From Rhizobium sp. ZPR4 (GTDB lineage Bacteria > Pseudomonadota > Alphaproteobacteria > Rhizobiales > Rhizobiaceae), in the NCBI RefSeq assembly GCF_040215725.1, contig NZ_CP157967.1, positions 2,046,001 through 2,110,000 on the forward strand: 64,000 nt of DNA, read 5' to 3'. Numbering within the stretch: the first letter of the stretch is position 1; each line of letters opens with the position of its first letter. Shown piece after piece: positions 47,706-57,462 of the stretch. Made by a program: the position numbers and the translations under genes. The notes under the pieces were generated by a model. It was not told where the DNA came from. It searched no databases and saw only the letters and a program-made list of their open reading frames with translations.

Positions 47706-48590
47706 ATGGGACTGGTCAGGATAACGTTGACTGTCGCCGGCTTTTGCCTCGCGCTCTCCGCCTGCAATACCACCGACGCCCTGACGCCGCCCGAAGCCAT
47801 CGGCGATGTGGGCTCCAGCCCGGTCACCCAACGCGATGTCGAGCGCATGGCTTCCGCGCCCCCCCGCCGCCAGGTCTATCAGGACACGCAGGACAGCTAC
47901 GGCTATCAGCAGCAAACCTCCCAGCAGGCCTATCAGCAGCAAAGCTACGGCGGAAGCGGCACGCTCGACGAACAGGCCACGGCGCTAAGATCGAGCGGCA
48001 ACAATCCTTACGCCTCCCGCCCGCTCGACGGTTCCCGGACCGCCTCCGTCGCTCCGCCGGCCGACAATCAGTTTTCGGAGGCCGACGAGCAGCGCGAGGC
48101 CGACCGGCGCCTGTCGGACAATCCACAGCCCCAGCAGCAGCAACAGGTTGCCGACGACCCTCAGCCGGAACAACAGCAGCCGGATCAGCAACAGGCATCG
48201 CTGCCGCCCACGGCTGCGGCCGGCGGCAACAGCGTCCGTTTCCTGCCGATCATCGGCGCTCCTGTGGAAGCCGTTACGCCGCTGTCGCGTCAGCTTGGCG
48301 CCGACGCCCGTTCGCTCGGCCTGACGATCAAGAGCTCAAGCGATTCCAGCGCCGCCTATATCCTCAAGGGCTATCTTTCCGCCTTTGAAGACGGCCCGCA
48401 GATTTCCGTGACCTACGTCTGGGATGTGCTGGACAGTAACGGCAACCGCGTCCACCGCATCCAGGGGTCGGAAAGCGCGCCCCTGAAACGCGGCGACCCC
48501 TGGTCGGCCGTTCCTCCGACCGTCATGCAGAAAATTGCCACCAAAACCATGTCGGAATTCAATTCCTGGCGCGAATCCAACGGTGGATAG
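47706..48590 (+). CDS. Gln-rich lipoprotein
   Basis: A 294-residue predicted lipoprotein; the start MGLVRITLTVAGF is preceded by AAAGGA. The lipobox is LSAC, placing Cys near residue 20. The mature N-terminal 140 residues are low complexity (Tyr/Gln/Ser/Asp-rich, with PQQQQQ and EQQQPDQQQ runs). The C-terminal 100 residues are folded-looking (FLPIIGAPVEAVTPLSRQLGADARSLGLTIKSSSDSSAAYILKGYLSAFEDGPQISVTYVWDVLDSNGNRVHRIQG) and match a conserved Rhizobiales lipoprotein type of unknown function. Upstream of prs on the same strand. Confidence 0.8.
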   Translation: MGLVRITLTVAGFCLALSACNTTDALTPPEAIGDVGSSPVTQRDVERMASAPPRRQVYQDTQDSYGYQQQTSQQAYQQQSYGGSGTLDEQATALRSSGNNPYASRPLDGSRTASVAPPADNQFSEADEQREADRRLSDNPQPQQQQQVADDPQPEQQQPDQQQASLPPTAAAGGNSVRFLPIIGAPVEAVTPLSRQLGADARSLGLTIKSSSDSSAAYILKGYLSAFEDGPQISVTYVWDVLDSNGNRVHRIQGSESAPLKRGDPWSAVPPTVMQKIATKTMSEFNSWRESNGG

Positions 48591-48695
48591 CCACAAGCTT
48601 TTCAGAAATATGAAAGCTAACACGCCTCTCCCCCTTGCATTCGAGAGCAAGGCGGTTAAAAGCGCGGCTATTAGGTTGGTAATAGGCGGGCCACA

Positions 48696-49628
48696 ATGAA
48701 GGTTTTCGCAGGCAATTCGAACCGGCATCTTGCCGAAGCGATCTGCAATTATCTCAACGTTCCCTTGGGCAAGGCCAGTGTCAGGCGCTTCGCCGACCAG
48801 GAGATTTTCGTAGAGATCCAGGAAAATGTACGCGGCGAGGACATATTTGTTGTCCAGCCAACATCGTTTCCAGCCAACGACCATCTCATGGAACTGCTGA
48901 TCATGATCGATGCCATGCGCCGTTCGTCGGCACGGCGCATCACGGCGGTCCTTCCCTATTTCGGCTACGCCCGCCAGGACCGTAAGGCCGGTCCGCGCAC
49001 GCCGATCTCGGCAAAGCTCGTGGCAAACCTCATTACCGAGGCTGGCGCCGATCGCGTTCTGACGCTCGATCTGCATGCTGGCCAGATCCAGGGCTTCTTC
49101 GATATCCCGACGGACAATCTTTATGCGCTGCCGATCCTGACACACGATATCAGGGTCAACTACGATATCGGCAACGTCATGGTCGTCTCACCTGACGTCG
49201 GTGGCGTAGTGCGTGCCCGCGCGCTCGCCAAACGGCTCGACTGTCTGCTGGCGATCGTGGACAAGCGCCGCGACCGCCCGGGTGAATCCGAAGTGATGAA
49301 CATCATCGGCGAAGTGGCCGGCAAGGATTGTATCCTGATCGACGATATCGTCGATTCCGGCGGCACGCTCTGCAACGCCGCCGAAGCGCTGTTGAAGAAC
49401 GGCGCGACCAGCGTCACCGCCTATATCACGCACGGTGTTCTCTCCGGCGGCGCCGTGACCCGCGTCGCAAATTCGAAACTGAAGGAATTGGTGATTACCG
49501 ATTCCATCCAGCCGACGACCGCCGTGCTGTCGGCGCCGAATATCCGCGTGATCACGACGGCGAGCCTCATCGGCGAAGCCATCAACCGCACCAGCCAGGA
49601 AGAATCGGTTTCGAGCCTGTTCGACTGA
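48696..49628 (+). CDS. prs: ribose-phosphate pyrophosphokinase
   Basis: A 310-residue PRPP synthase, feeding purine, pyrimidine, His, Trp and NAD synthesis. All signatures are present: [50 protein letters not shown], the flexible [19 protein letters not shown] loop, and the PRPP-binding [19 protein letters not shown]. Monocistronic by appearance; its 3' end is only 14 bp from the convergent MFS gene. Confidence 0.98.
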   Translation: MKVFAGNSNRHLAEAICNYLNVPLGKASVRRFADQEIFVEIQENVRGEDIFVVQPTSFPANDHLMELLIMIDAMRRSSARRITAVLPYFGYARQDRKAGPRTPISAKLVANLITEAGADRVLTLDLHAGQIQGFFDIPTDNLYALPILTHDIRVNYDIGNVMVVSPDVGGVVRARALAKRLDCLLAIVDKRRDRPGESEVMNIIGEVAGKDCILIDDIVDSGGTLCNAAEALLKNGATSVTAYITHGVLSGGAVTRVANSKLKELVITDSIQPTTAVLSAPNIRVITTASLIGEAINRTSQEESVSSLFD

Positions 49629-49642
49629 AGCTTGTGGCCGCC

Positions 49643-50878
49643 TCAGGTGGCCTTTGCTCGCGCGGGATGCGCCTGTTTCCATGCGAGCAGGCCGATTCCC
49701 ACCAGACCCGAGATGAAGACGGCCGCCCCCGAGCCCATGATCGAAGGCCCGATGCCGAACCATGCAAACAGGGTCGGCGACATCAGGTAGGCCAGAAGCA
49801 GGCCGGTGAAGATCGCGCACATCAATAGACGGTAGACCTGCGCCAGACGATGCGGCTCGCTGCGCGTCTGCATCAGATGCAGCATGGCAAGGTTCTCGAA
49901 GGGTCCGTTGATCGCCGCAAAGCACGCCACGAGCATCAGCGATATCCGATCATGCATCAGCGGCAGCAGGAAAACTCCCGATCCGAAGATGAGCTTCGCC
50001 ACGATGATCCAGACGACCGGCCGGCGTGGCTTGACGCTGCCGAGGATCAGATTGGTGGTCAGGTTGCCGACGCCGTAAGCCGTCATCATCAGGCTGTAGT
50101 CGGTCAGCGGATCGGCGCTGGTTTCGCGCAAGTGCAAGATCATGCCAAGCAGGACCCCCATCGCCCAGGCGACGTTTCCCATCAAATTGGTAAACATGCC
50201 ATAGAGGATCGCCGCATGGCCACGCGCTGCGCGCCACCCACCAAGAACGCCGTCCACGACGGCCGGCATTCCGGAGAAATCGCGACGCCGCGATGCCGTG
50301 GGGAGCTTCGCCACCGCCAGCCACACGGCAAGCGCCGAGAGTATGAAAGTGCCGGCGGTGACCGTGAAGAACTGAGATTTCGGCAGGAGCCCGTTCACGA
50401 GCGCGATCAGGCTCGGACCGAGAATGCGCGCCATGCGGCGCGTGGCGTCGAAAAGGCCATTCGTTGCGTGCCGAACCTCGGCATCGACCGCAATCATTGG
50501 CAGGGTCGCCTGCAGCGACGGATCGAATGTCGACGTCAGCAACGCGATGCTTCCGGCAAGCACGATCAACAGCGGCAGGCTCATCAGATGCAAAATCCCC
50601 GCCAGCGATAGTGTCAGCAATAAAGCCGCGCGCAGCAGGTCGGCGGTGATCATCGTCGTGCTGTGCCGCCAGCGATCCGTGACGATACCCCCGAACAGGC
50701 TGCCAAACAGCAGCGCCCCAGACTGCAATGCGGAAACATATCCCGCATTGCTGCCGATGAAGTCGGCCGCAATCCAGACGACTGCGACCATGTAGAATTC
50801 GGAGCCTGTAGCCGCCAGCACCTGGCCGGTCCATAGAAGAGAGATCGAGCGCTGGCTCAGCGGCTTCAGGACAAACAT
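49643..50878 (-). CDS. MFS transporter (MFS_3/enterobactin-exporter-like)
   Basis: A 411-residue 12-helix transporter (ISLLWTGQVLAATGSEFYMVAVVW, GALLFGSLFGGIVTDRWRHSTTMITADLLRAALL, IALLTSTFDPSLQATLPMI). The sequence resembles the MFS_3 group of exporters for drugs or siderophores. Convergent with prs and upstream of (not overlapping) the exported paralogue genes on the same strand. Substrate unknown; no regulator adjacent. Confidence 0.9.
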   Translation of the reverse strand: MFVLKPLSQRSISLLWTGQVLAATGSEFYMVAVVWIAADFIGSNAGYVSALQSGALLFGSLFGGIVTDRWRHSTTMITADLLRAALLLTLSLAGILHLMSLPLLIVLAGSIALLTSTFDPSLQATLPMIAVDAEVRHATNGLFDATRRMARILGPSLIALVNGLLPKSQFFTVTAGTFILSALAVWLAVAKLPTASRRRDFSGMPAVVDGVLGGWRAARGHAAILYGMFTNLMGNVAWAMGVLLGMILHLRETSADPLTDYSLMMTAYGVGNLTTNLILGSVKPRRPVVWIIVAKLIFGSGVFLLPLMHDRISLMLVACFAAINGPFENLAMLHLMQTRSEPHRLAQVYRLLMCAIFTGLLLAYLMSPTLFAWFGIGPSIMGSGAAVFISGLVGIGLLAWKQAHPARAKAT

Positions 50879-50903
50879 GAGCGCATTCTGACTTCGGAGT
50901 GGC

Positions 50904-52364
50904 TTACTTCATGACCTGGCCATTGACCGTCACGTGACCGTCGTCGGAAAGATCGATATCCCAGCGCGAGCGTCCGTCGGTATCCGTCTTGGCAAAACCC
51001 TTGGCCATCATCAGGCCGAAAGAGAGCTGAGAAAGATCGGCCTTCGTCTTTGCAGCTTCCTGGATGGCAGCAATCGTCTTGTCGAGATCGCGGGCAAGAA
51101 CCGTCATCTTCATGGCGACGCGGTCCTTTTCGGTCAGCCAGCCACGCAGGCTGCCGGAAGCCTCGACATCATAGAGGCCCGAGACGGCGCTGATCTTCGG
51201 GAAGTTGATGGTCATCGTCCCATCGGGGAACATGGCCTTTTGCAGCTTCTCGTCCATCGCCGTGTCGCTGTCCGGATTCTTCAAATCGGCTTGCTGGAAA
51301 ACATCCGCCAAAGCGGAGAAATTCAGGTTCGGCACCTGCACCTGGATATCGGCCGCATCGGGAATGAAGGCAATATAGTCTTCAGGCACCAGACCCGTTT
51401 CCAGGGCAAGCTTCTCGGCATTCAGCCCGAAGTCGGCATTCATGGCATTGGCTGGCCCGGCTACCTTGAAGAAATAGCCCATCTTCTGCAGGCCGCCATT
51501 GCCGAACGGTGTCGTGACCGCGATATCCTTGATGGCGACGGACTCTTCGAAGGAACCGACGATCGGCATGGCATCCATCAGCAAAGCCTTGACTGCCTTG
51601 CTATCGGCATCGGAAAGCGTCTTCTGATCCTTGTGCTCGGAGACGAACTGCAGCAGGGAGTTGACGGCCTTCAGGGGCAGCTTCGTCGCACCCATGTTGA
51701 AATCGATCGCCGCGATCTTGATTTCTCCGAGCGTCGCGTCGTCGGACGAGATCTTGTCGTAAAGTGATTGCAGGCTGCCGTTCATCTTGAGATCGAGCCT
51801 GCCCGGCTCACCGCTGTCAGCCGATGACAGAGCATAGACGATGCTGTCGGCCGTAGCGTCATTCTTCTGGACGCTTTTGTTTTCGTCGGTGATCTTTGTC
51901 GATAGGGTGATGCCACTACCCTTCATATCCATGGACCGCAGATAATGAAGCGCCGGATCGAAAACGCCCTGGAAAGTCGATGATGCCAAGGCATAGCGAA
52001 ATTCGCCATCGGGGCCGCTGCCGGGCTTCGAACGGGCCGTCACATCGAAGGCGTTGTTGCCTTCGATGTTCCAGAGGCCGCTATCGAGCGGCGTTGCCAG
52101 CATCATCAACGGCTTGAGGCCGCTGATGTCGAAACCGCTTACGTTCAGCTTGTCGAGAAGCTTCTGCACATCATAGGTGACTTCGTAGTGCGTGCTGACC
52201 GGCTTGACCGAAATCGCACCGCTCTTCGTGATATCATCGGGCAGGAAATAGGTCAGATTGCCGTAAAGATCCTTGGCCCCTTGTTCGCTGACGTCGGCAG
52301 CCTGCACAACGCCGGCCACGCCGGCAGCGAGAACAGCCGCCGTGGCAACCGCTTTGAAACGCAT
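50904..52364 (-). CDS. exported protein of unknown function, paralogue 1
   Basis: A 486-residue protein with a signal peptide (MRFKAVATAAVLAAGVAGVVQA) and no membrane helix thereafter, so probably periplasmic. It is paralogous to the next gene over its whole length; the C-termini share DLDKTIAAIQEAAK / DFDKTVAAIQEVAK and a KGFAKTD-DG-RW-VTVNGQVMK end. The size and layout recall alphaproteobacterial DUF2125 proteins, but I am not certain. Repeating Asp/Ser-rich beta-type segments suggest an extended lipid- or polymer-binding fold. Confidence 0.75.
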   Translation of the reverse strand: MRFKAVATAAVLAAGVAGVVQAADVSEQGAKDLYGNLTYFLPDDITKSGAISVKPVSTHYEVTYDVQKLLDKLNVSGFDISGLKPLMMLATPLDSGLWNIEGNNAFDVTARSKPGSGPDGEFRYALASSTFQGVFDPALHYLRSMDMKGSGITLSTKITDENKSVQKNDATADSIVYALSSADSGEPGRLDLKMNGSLQSLYDKISSDDATLGEIKIAAIDFNMGATKLPLKAVNSLLQFVSEHKDQKTLSDADSKAVKALLMDAMPIVGSFEESVAIKDIAVTTPFGNGGLQKMGYFFKVAGPANAMNADFGLNAEKLALETGLVPEDYIAFIPDAADIQVQVPNLNFSALADVFQQADLKNPDSDTAMDEKLQKAMFPDGTMTINFPKISAVSGLYDVEASGSLRGWLTEKDRVAMKMTVLARDLDKTIAAIQEAAKTKADLSQLSFGLMMAKGFAKTDTDGRSRWDIDLSDDGHVTVNGQVMK

Positions 52365-52474
52365 AATTCACCCCCAAATATGATGGAAAAGAAACGTGGA
52401 AATCTGGAAAGAGCCGACCGGCCTTTCGCATGGAACTTGATCATCGCCCTGATACATGGGCTTACCCTCAAACC

Positions 52475-53917
52475 TCAAGGCTTCTTCATCACCTGTCCGT
52501 TGACCGTTACCGTCCGGTCTTCATCCATTGTGACGTCCCAGCGCAGACGGCCGTCCGGGTCTGTCTTGGCAAAACCCTTGGCGGCCAACAGGCTGAAGGA
52601 AACGCTGTTCAAACGAGGCTGGGCCTTGGCGACCTCCTGAATGGCGGCAACCGTCTTGTCGAAATCGCGCGCCAGGATCGTCGCCTGCAGCGAAATGCCG
52701 GAATGCGCCTTGGTCGAACCCTTTAGCTCACCGGAAACCTCGACGTCGTAGACATCGGACTTTGCGCTGATCTTCGGAAACTCCAGCGTTCCATAGCCGC
52801 TCGGGAACATCGTGCGCTTCAGCGCCTCGCCGGAAACCGGTGTCGCTTTTGTGGCAATCGAATCGAGCCCGGCATCGATGAGGCCGGCGAAGTTGATATT
52901 GGGCACGCCGAGCTGAATATCCAATGTTGCCGGCAGGAAGGGCGTAAAGGCAGCAGGAACAAGATCCGCATCCGGTGTGAACTGCTCGGCCCGTAGCTCC
53001 AGATTAACGTTGGACGCCTTGGTCAGACCATCCATCTTGAAACTGTAGTCGATACGCTTGACGCCGACCTTGCCCTTCTCTGTGGCCACCAAGGCATTGT
53101 TCACCGTCACGGTCTTGCTGAGCGAGCCGAAAACCGGCAGGGCGCGGTGCACCAGCTGCTCGAACTTCTCGCTGCCGCTGTCCGAAAGCTGCTTAGCCTT
53201 GACGTGCTGGACGAAGAAACGGATGAGCGCACGCAGATCCTGCGCCGGCAGGCTGGTGGCCGTGGCGCTGGTGGCGACGCTGTCGGCGCTGAGGGTTATG
53301 GGCAAACCATCCGGCCTTACGGCAATTTGCTCATTCAAGCGCTGCAGCGTGCCCTGCATTTGCAGATCGACCTTGCCCGCCTCACTGCTGTCGGTGACTG
53401 TATGAGCAAACGAGGCGCTGTCGATAGTGGCATCGATCTTGCGCCCGCTTTTCGGGCCGCTGCCGGCGCTCGAGAATTTCACACCGCTGCTTTTGATCCC
53501 CATCGATCGCATCATCTCGATCGTGGGATCGAAAATACCGTCAAAGGAGCTGGAGGCGATGGAATAAGCGACGTCCGAGGTCGGCGAATGCAGGGCTACA
53601 TCGAGACTATTGTCGCCCGTCAGATGCCACCGCCCCTGTTCGACGGGCTGCGCAAAAAGGGAGAGCGGCTTGAAACCCGTCACCGAAAACGCGCTCGAAT
53701 TGATCTTGTCAAAAAACTTCGCAAGATCATAGGTAATCTCATATTGATCGCCCGCCGGCTTGACGGTCACGAAATCGCTGCGGGCAAGGTCCTGCGAAAG
53801 CGAATGGGTCAGGACGTTGCGGAGTTCCTTGGCACCTTGCTCGTTGACGTCGGCTGCCTGTGCCGCGCTGGCAAGACCCATGGAAAAAACCGCGGCGGCG
53901 ATTGCTCTTGAACGCAT
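52475..53917 (-). CDS. exported protein of unknown function, paralogue 2
   Basis: A 480-residue exported protein with signal peptide MRSRAIAAAVFSMGLASAAQA. Start placed at the ATG after a strong AAGGAGAGG. Parallel to the gene at 50904-52364 along its length, for example VNEQGAKELRNVLTHSLSQDLARSDFVTVKPAGDQYEITYDLAKFF versus VSEQGAKDLYGNLTYFLPDDITKSGAISVKPVSTHYEVTYDVQKLL when read side by side in short segments. It arose by tandem duplication. The 110-bp gap suggests separate or weakly coupled expression. Confidence 0.78.
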   Translation of the reverse strand: MRSRAIAAAVFSMGLASAAQAADVNEQGAKELRNVLTHSLSQDLARSDFVTVKPAGDQYEITYDLAKFFDKINSSAFSVTGFKPLSLFAQPVEQGRWHLTGDNSLDVALHSPTSDVAYSIASSSFDGIFDPTIEMMRSMGIKSSGVKFSSAGSGPKSGRKIDATIDSASFAHTVTDSSEAGKVDLQMQGTLQRLNEQIAVRPDGLPITLSADSVATSATATSLPAQDLRALIRFFVQHVKAKQLSDSGSEKFEQLVHRALPVFGSLSKTVTVNNALVATEKGKVGVKRIDYSFKMDGLTKASNVNLELRAEQFTPDADLVPAAFTPFLPATLDIQLGVPNINFAGLIDAGLDSIATKATPVSGEALKRTMFPSGYGTLEFPKISAKSDVYDVEVSGELKGSTKAHSGISLQATILARDFDKTVAAIQEVAKAQPRLNSVSFSLLAAKGFAKTDPDGRLRWDVTMDEDRTVTVNGQVMKKP

Positions 53918-54218
53918 GCCCGACCTCTCCTTCTGACCCCAATCGATTGGATTCGACTGTTGATGGGGCCGAGGGTATATGTCAAGTCGTTGATAGAAAT
54001 GGCGCCGCAGGCTTATTCGCGGCAGTTGCAATGTCACCACAAGGCTTCGCATTCCGGAGGTGCTTGCACCTTTGATCGCTTTGTATTATACGCCACGCGT
54101 CCGCGTAGACACCCTTGGAGGCAACGCGGATGAGGCAGGGCACGCCCTCCTCCAGTTCAATCGATACGGCGCATGACCGACCGGATGAACTCTCCAAATA
54201 ACCTCGAAAGGAATAGCT
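53918..54218. other. 301-bp divergent region with an rplY promoter
   Basis: A divergent region between the exported protein gene and rplY. TTGCAC (54064-54069) and TATACG (54087-54092), 17 bases apart, fit a strong promoter for rplY with an approximately 120-nt leader. Nothing else recognised. Confidence 0.55.
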
Positions 54219-54836
54219 ATGAGCCACGAAAGCTACGAGCTCAAGGCCGAGGCGCGCGAACGGGTTGGTAAGGGGTCCGCCCGTGAACTTCGCCGCAATG
54301 GTCTGATCCCCGCTGTCATCTATGGTGACAAGCAGGCCCCCATTTCCATCGCTCTCAACACCAATGAGGTGACGAAGCGCATTCACGCCGGCGGTTTCCT
54401 CACGACGATCGCAACGATCGACGTCGGCGGCAAGAAGATCAAGGTTCTGCCGAAGGACTACCAGCTCGATCCGGTCCGTGACTTCACGGTACACGTCGAC
54501 TTCCTGCGCGTTTCCGGCAACACCGAAGTTACCGTTGAAATCCCGGTTCACTTCGAGAACCATGAGAAGTCCCCGGGCCTCAAGGCTGGCGGCGTGCTGA
54601 ACATCGTTCGCCACGAAGTCGAAGTCCATTGCCCGGCAGATGCGATCCCGGAATTCTTCACCGTTGACCTCAGCGGCCTGAAGAGCGGCGACAGCATCCA
54701 CATCTCGGCCGTCAAGCTGCCGAAGAACGTGACCCCGGTCATCGCCGACCGCGACTTCACGATCGCAACGATCGTTGCCCCGGCAGCCGGCCTTGCTGAA
54801 GAAGAAGCAGAAGGCGGCGAAGAAGCCAACGCCTGA
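54219..54836 (+). CDS. rplY: 50S ribosomal protein L25 (Ctc-type)
   Basis: A 205-residue L25/general stress protein CTC, the long two-domain form. The 5S-rRNA-binding N-terminal domain ([43 protein letters not shown]-type [10 protein letters not shown]) is followed by the TL5/CTC C-terminal domain ([68 protein letters not shown]). An acidic tail (EEEAEGGEE) ends the protein. AAAGGA precedes the ATG. Followed by a clear terminator. In many alphaproteobacteria it is next to pth; here a signalling gene pair lies between them. Confidence 0.96.
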   Translation: MSHESYELKAEARERVGKGSARELRRNGLIPAVIYGDKQAPISIALNTNEVTKRIHAGGFLTTIATIDVGGKKIKVLPKDYQLDPVRDFTVHVDFLRVSGNTEVTVEIPVHFENHEKSPGLKAGGVLNIVRHEVEVHCPADAIPEFFTVDLSGLKSGDSIHISAVKLPKNVTPVIADRDFTIATIVAPAAGLAEEEAEGGEEANA

Positions 54837-54863
54837 TTGGCATCTTCGAGCTGAAGCATTGAG

Positions 54864-54896
54864 ACCCGCCTCCCCTTCGGGACGGCGGGTTTTTTC
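54864..54896 (+). terminator. rplY terminator
   Basis: ACCCGCC (54864-54870) / GGCGGGT (54884-54890) with an inner CCC-TTCG-GG stem, followed by six T. 27 bp after the rplY stop codon. Confidence 0.93.
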
Positions 54897-55081
54897 ATGC
54901 CCGGAAATAAATATTAGAGAAAGTAAAAATAAGAATGTCTTGGAATCTATACTATCGTTGATTTCCATTAACCCCAGAGTTTCAGCAACATTTAACGGAT
55001 TCATGAAAACCTGCGCGAAAGAGTTGTAGAAAGCGGCGCCCCCAAAATCCGCCGGTCTATGACTGGGGAGCTAACGGAACT

Positions 55082-57448
55082 ATGAGCCATTCGGTCGAAA
55101 ACAGGTTTTTCGCGATCGTTTGCGGTGCGCTGCTGGTTTTCGTAGCGCCGCTCTTCGTGCTTTTCCTTTTTCTGTCGTCCGAACGCGCCGAAAAGGAAAT
55201 CAAGGATCACATAACCGTTCTCCTCGTCGCCAATGCCCAGGCCCTCGCAAAGCCGCTATGGGACCTGGACGAAGACAGCGTAACCCAGATCAGCGCGACG
55301 ACTGTCGCCGAAGGTGCGATCGTCCGTGTCAACGTCCGCGATCTTTCCGGCCAGCTCGATGTTACGCAATCGACCATCCCGAAATCTTACAAGGGCAATC
55401 TGGAATCCGTTGACCGGCCAATCATCTACAACGGCGTCGATGGTGCGAAGCGACTTGGGACAATCACAGTCTATTATCCTCAGCTCGGCCTCTTCGACGG
55501 CCTGAAGAGCGAGGAGATCGTCTTCATCTCCATCTTCATCTTCGCCGTGCTGACGGTCTTCGGCGCGGCATTGATCGGCAACCGCATCTTCGTCATCCAA
55601 CCGCTGATGCGGTTGACGCATGCCATCGAGGCCACGCGGCGGCTCGGCTCGCGTCACCACGTCGACTGGCAGTCAAACGACGAAATGGGCCGGCTTGCCA
55701 GCAGCTTCAACGATATGCAGAGCAAACTCCAGCGCGAGGAAAATGAACTTAAGCTGGCCCATCGCCGGGCGACCGACACCTATAATCTGACGCCCGCCAT
55801 GCTTTTCTCGCTCGACAAGGATGATTGCATCGCTGCCGTCAGCGATTATTGGCTTGCCACCACGGGCTACGATCGCGCCGACGTCATCGGCCGCGAGTTT
55901 GCAAGCCTGATCCTGCCAGATTCGCGCGCGCAATATATCGAGCGCAAACGCGGCAACCCCGACAGTGCCGCCCGCCTTGCCGTAACGGTGAAATTCCTCT
56001 GCCAGGAGGGGCGGGTCATGGATGTCCTGATCCTCGAAACAACCGCGATCCAGGACGGTCTGTCGCTCTCCGTCATGACCGACGTCACCGAACTCAAGCA
56101 GTCAGAAGATCGTAACCTGCGACAGGCGATTACAGACCATCTGACCGGCCTTCTCAATCGCCAGGGCTTCGAGAGTGCGCTGGACGCGAAGATCAATGAA
56201 GCCGATCTGCGCAGACGCGAGCTCGCCTGCCTCTTCATCGATCTCGATCGCTTCAAATGGATCAACGACAATATGGGCCATGCCGCCGGCGATGCGGCAC
56301 TGCGCGAATTGGTATCGCGCCTGCAGAAATGCCTGAAGCCAGGTGATATCGCCGCACGCCTCGGCGGCGACGAATTTGCCATGCTGCTGCTGGCCGAGAA
56401 TGCGGAAGCAAGAGCGATCGACATGGCAGCCCTCATCGCCGAGGTCTTCGAGGCACCCTTCATCGGCGATGCGCGCCTCAGCGCCAGCATCGGCATTGCG
56501 ATCTATCCGCGCCAGGCCGCCAATGCGGCCGAACTGCTGCTGAAATCCGATATCGCCATGTATGCCAAGAAGCGCGATGGCAAGAATGGCGCACAAATCT
56601 TCGACAACGGCATGCTGGACGATTCCCGCCGCCGCGCCGAACTGGAAAACCATATCGAAACCGGCCTCAACGAAGACTGGTTCGAAGCCTATCTGCAGCC
56701 CGTCGTGAATATAGACGACCGCTCGATCGCCGGCTTCGAGGCACTGATGCGCCTGCACCATCCGCAAAAAGGCATCCTGCCTCCTGGCCGCATCATCGAG
56801 GTCGCCGAAGAGACCGGTTCGATCATTCGCATCGGCAACCGCATCATGGAGAAGGCTGTCGCCGATTTTGCACGTCTCTCGCGGATCGAGGGCATGCAGG
56901 ATACCTATCTCGCCATCAACTTCTCGCCGCTGCAGTTCGAGCAGGAATTGCCGCTGCGCATTGCTGCCCTGCTGTCGCGCTACGAAATTGCCGCGCGGCG
57001 CATCGTCGTCGAAATCACCGAGGCCGTGCTCATGGATGACAATCCGGAGACGCGCATGGTGATCAACGAGATCTGCCGCTACGGCTGCCGCATCGCGCTC
57101 GACGATTTCGGTACGGGTTATTCGTCACTGAGCTATATCAATCGCTTCCCGGTCGACATCATCAAGATCGACCAATCCTTCATCCGCGCCATCAACGATA
57201 CTGCCTCCGATGTCAGCGCCAAGAGCCGCATGCTGGTCGAAAGCATCACCACACTATCGCACAAGATGAACTGCACAGTGATTGCGGAAGGCGTGGAGAC
57301 CGAGGAAGAATGCGCAACCCTGCGCACCATGGGTATCGACTATGGCCAGGGCTATCTGTTCTATCGGCCGCTGCACCCGGACAATCTGGTGAGAACGCTG
57401 GCCGCGCTGCATCAAGACCATCCCTCCCCCGTAGCGCAAGCGTCATAG
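55082..57448 (+). CDS. membrane GGDEF-EAL cyclic-di-GMP enzyme
   Basis: A 788-residue protein. Two membrane helices (about 9-33 and 145-168) flank a periplasmic sensor domain, then HAMP (about 172-225), a PAS domain (about 230-345), a GGDEF diguanylate-cyclase domain with GGDEF intact at 428-432, and an EAL phosphodiesterase domain with EAL at 553-555, DDFGTGYSSL and EGVET intact. The inhibitory RxxD site before GGDEF reads KPGD (419-422), with Lys for Arg, so product inhibition may be weak. Both activities could work. A solute-binding-protein gene follows 14 bp downstream and probably supplies the signal. Confidence 0.95.
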   Translation: MSHSVENRFFAIVCGALLVFVAPLFVLFLFLSSERAEKEIKDHITVLLVANAQALAKPLWDLDEDSVTQISATTVAEGAIVRVNVRDLSGQLDVTQSTIPKSYKGNLESVDRPIIYNGVDGAKRLGTITVYYPQLGLFDGLKSEEIVFISIFIFAVLTVFGAALIGNRIFVIQPLMRLTHAIEATRRLGSRHHVDWQSNDEMGRLASSFNDMQSKLQREENELKLAHRRATDTYNLTPAMLFSLDKDDCIAAVSDYWLATTGYDRADVIGREFASLILPDSRAQYIERKRGNPDSAARLAVTVKFLCQEGRVMDVLILETTAIQDGLSLSVMTDVTELKQSEDRNLRQAITDHLTGLLNRQGFESALDAKINEADLRRRELACLFIDLDRFKWINDNMGHAAGDAALRELVSRLQKCLKPGDIAARLGGDEFAMLLLAENAEARAIDMAALIAEVFEAPFIGDARLSASIGIAIYPRQAANAAELLLKSDIAMYAKKRDGKNGAQIFDNGMLDDSRRRAELENHIETGLNEDWFEAYLQPVVNIDDRSIAGFEALMRLHHPQKGILPPGRIIEVAEETGSIIRIGNRIMEKAVADFARLSRIEGMQDTYLAINFSPLQFEQELPLRIAALLSRYEIAARRIVVEITEAVLMDDNPETRMVINEICRYGCRIALDDFGTGYSSLSYINRFPVDIIKIDQSFIRAINDTASDVSAKSRMLVESITTLSHKMNCTVIAEGVETEEECATLRTMGIDYGQGYLFYRPLHPDNLVRTLAALHQDHPSPVAQAS

Positions 57449-57462
57449 CGATGAGGAACCGC

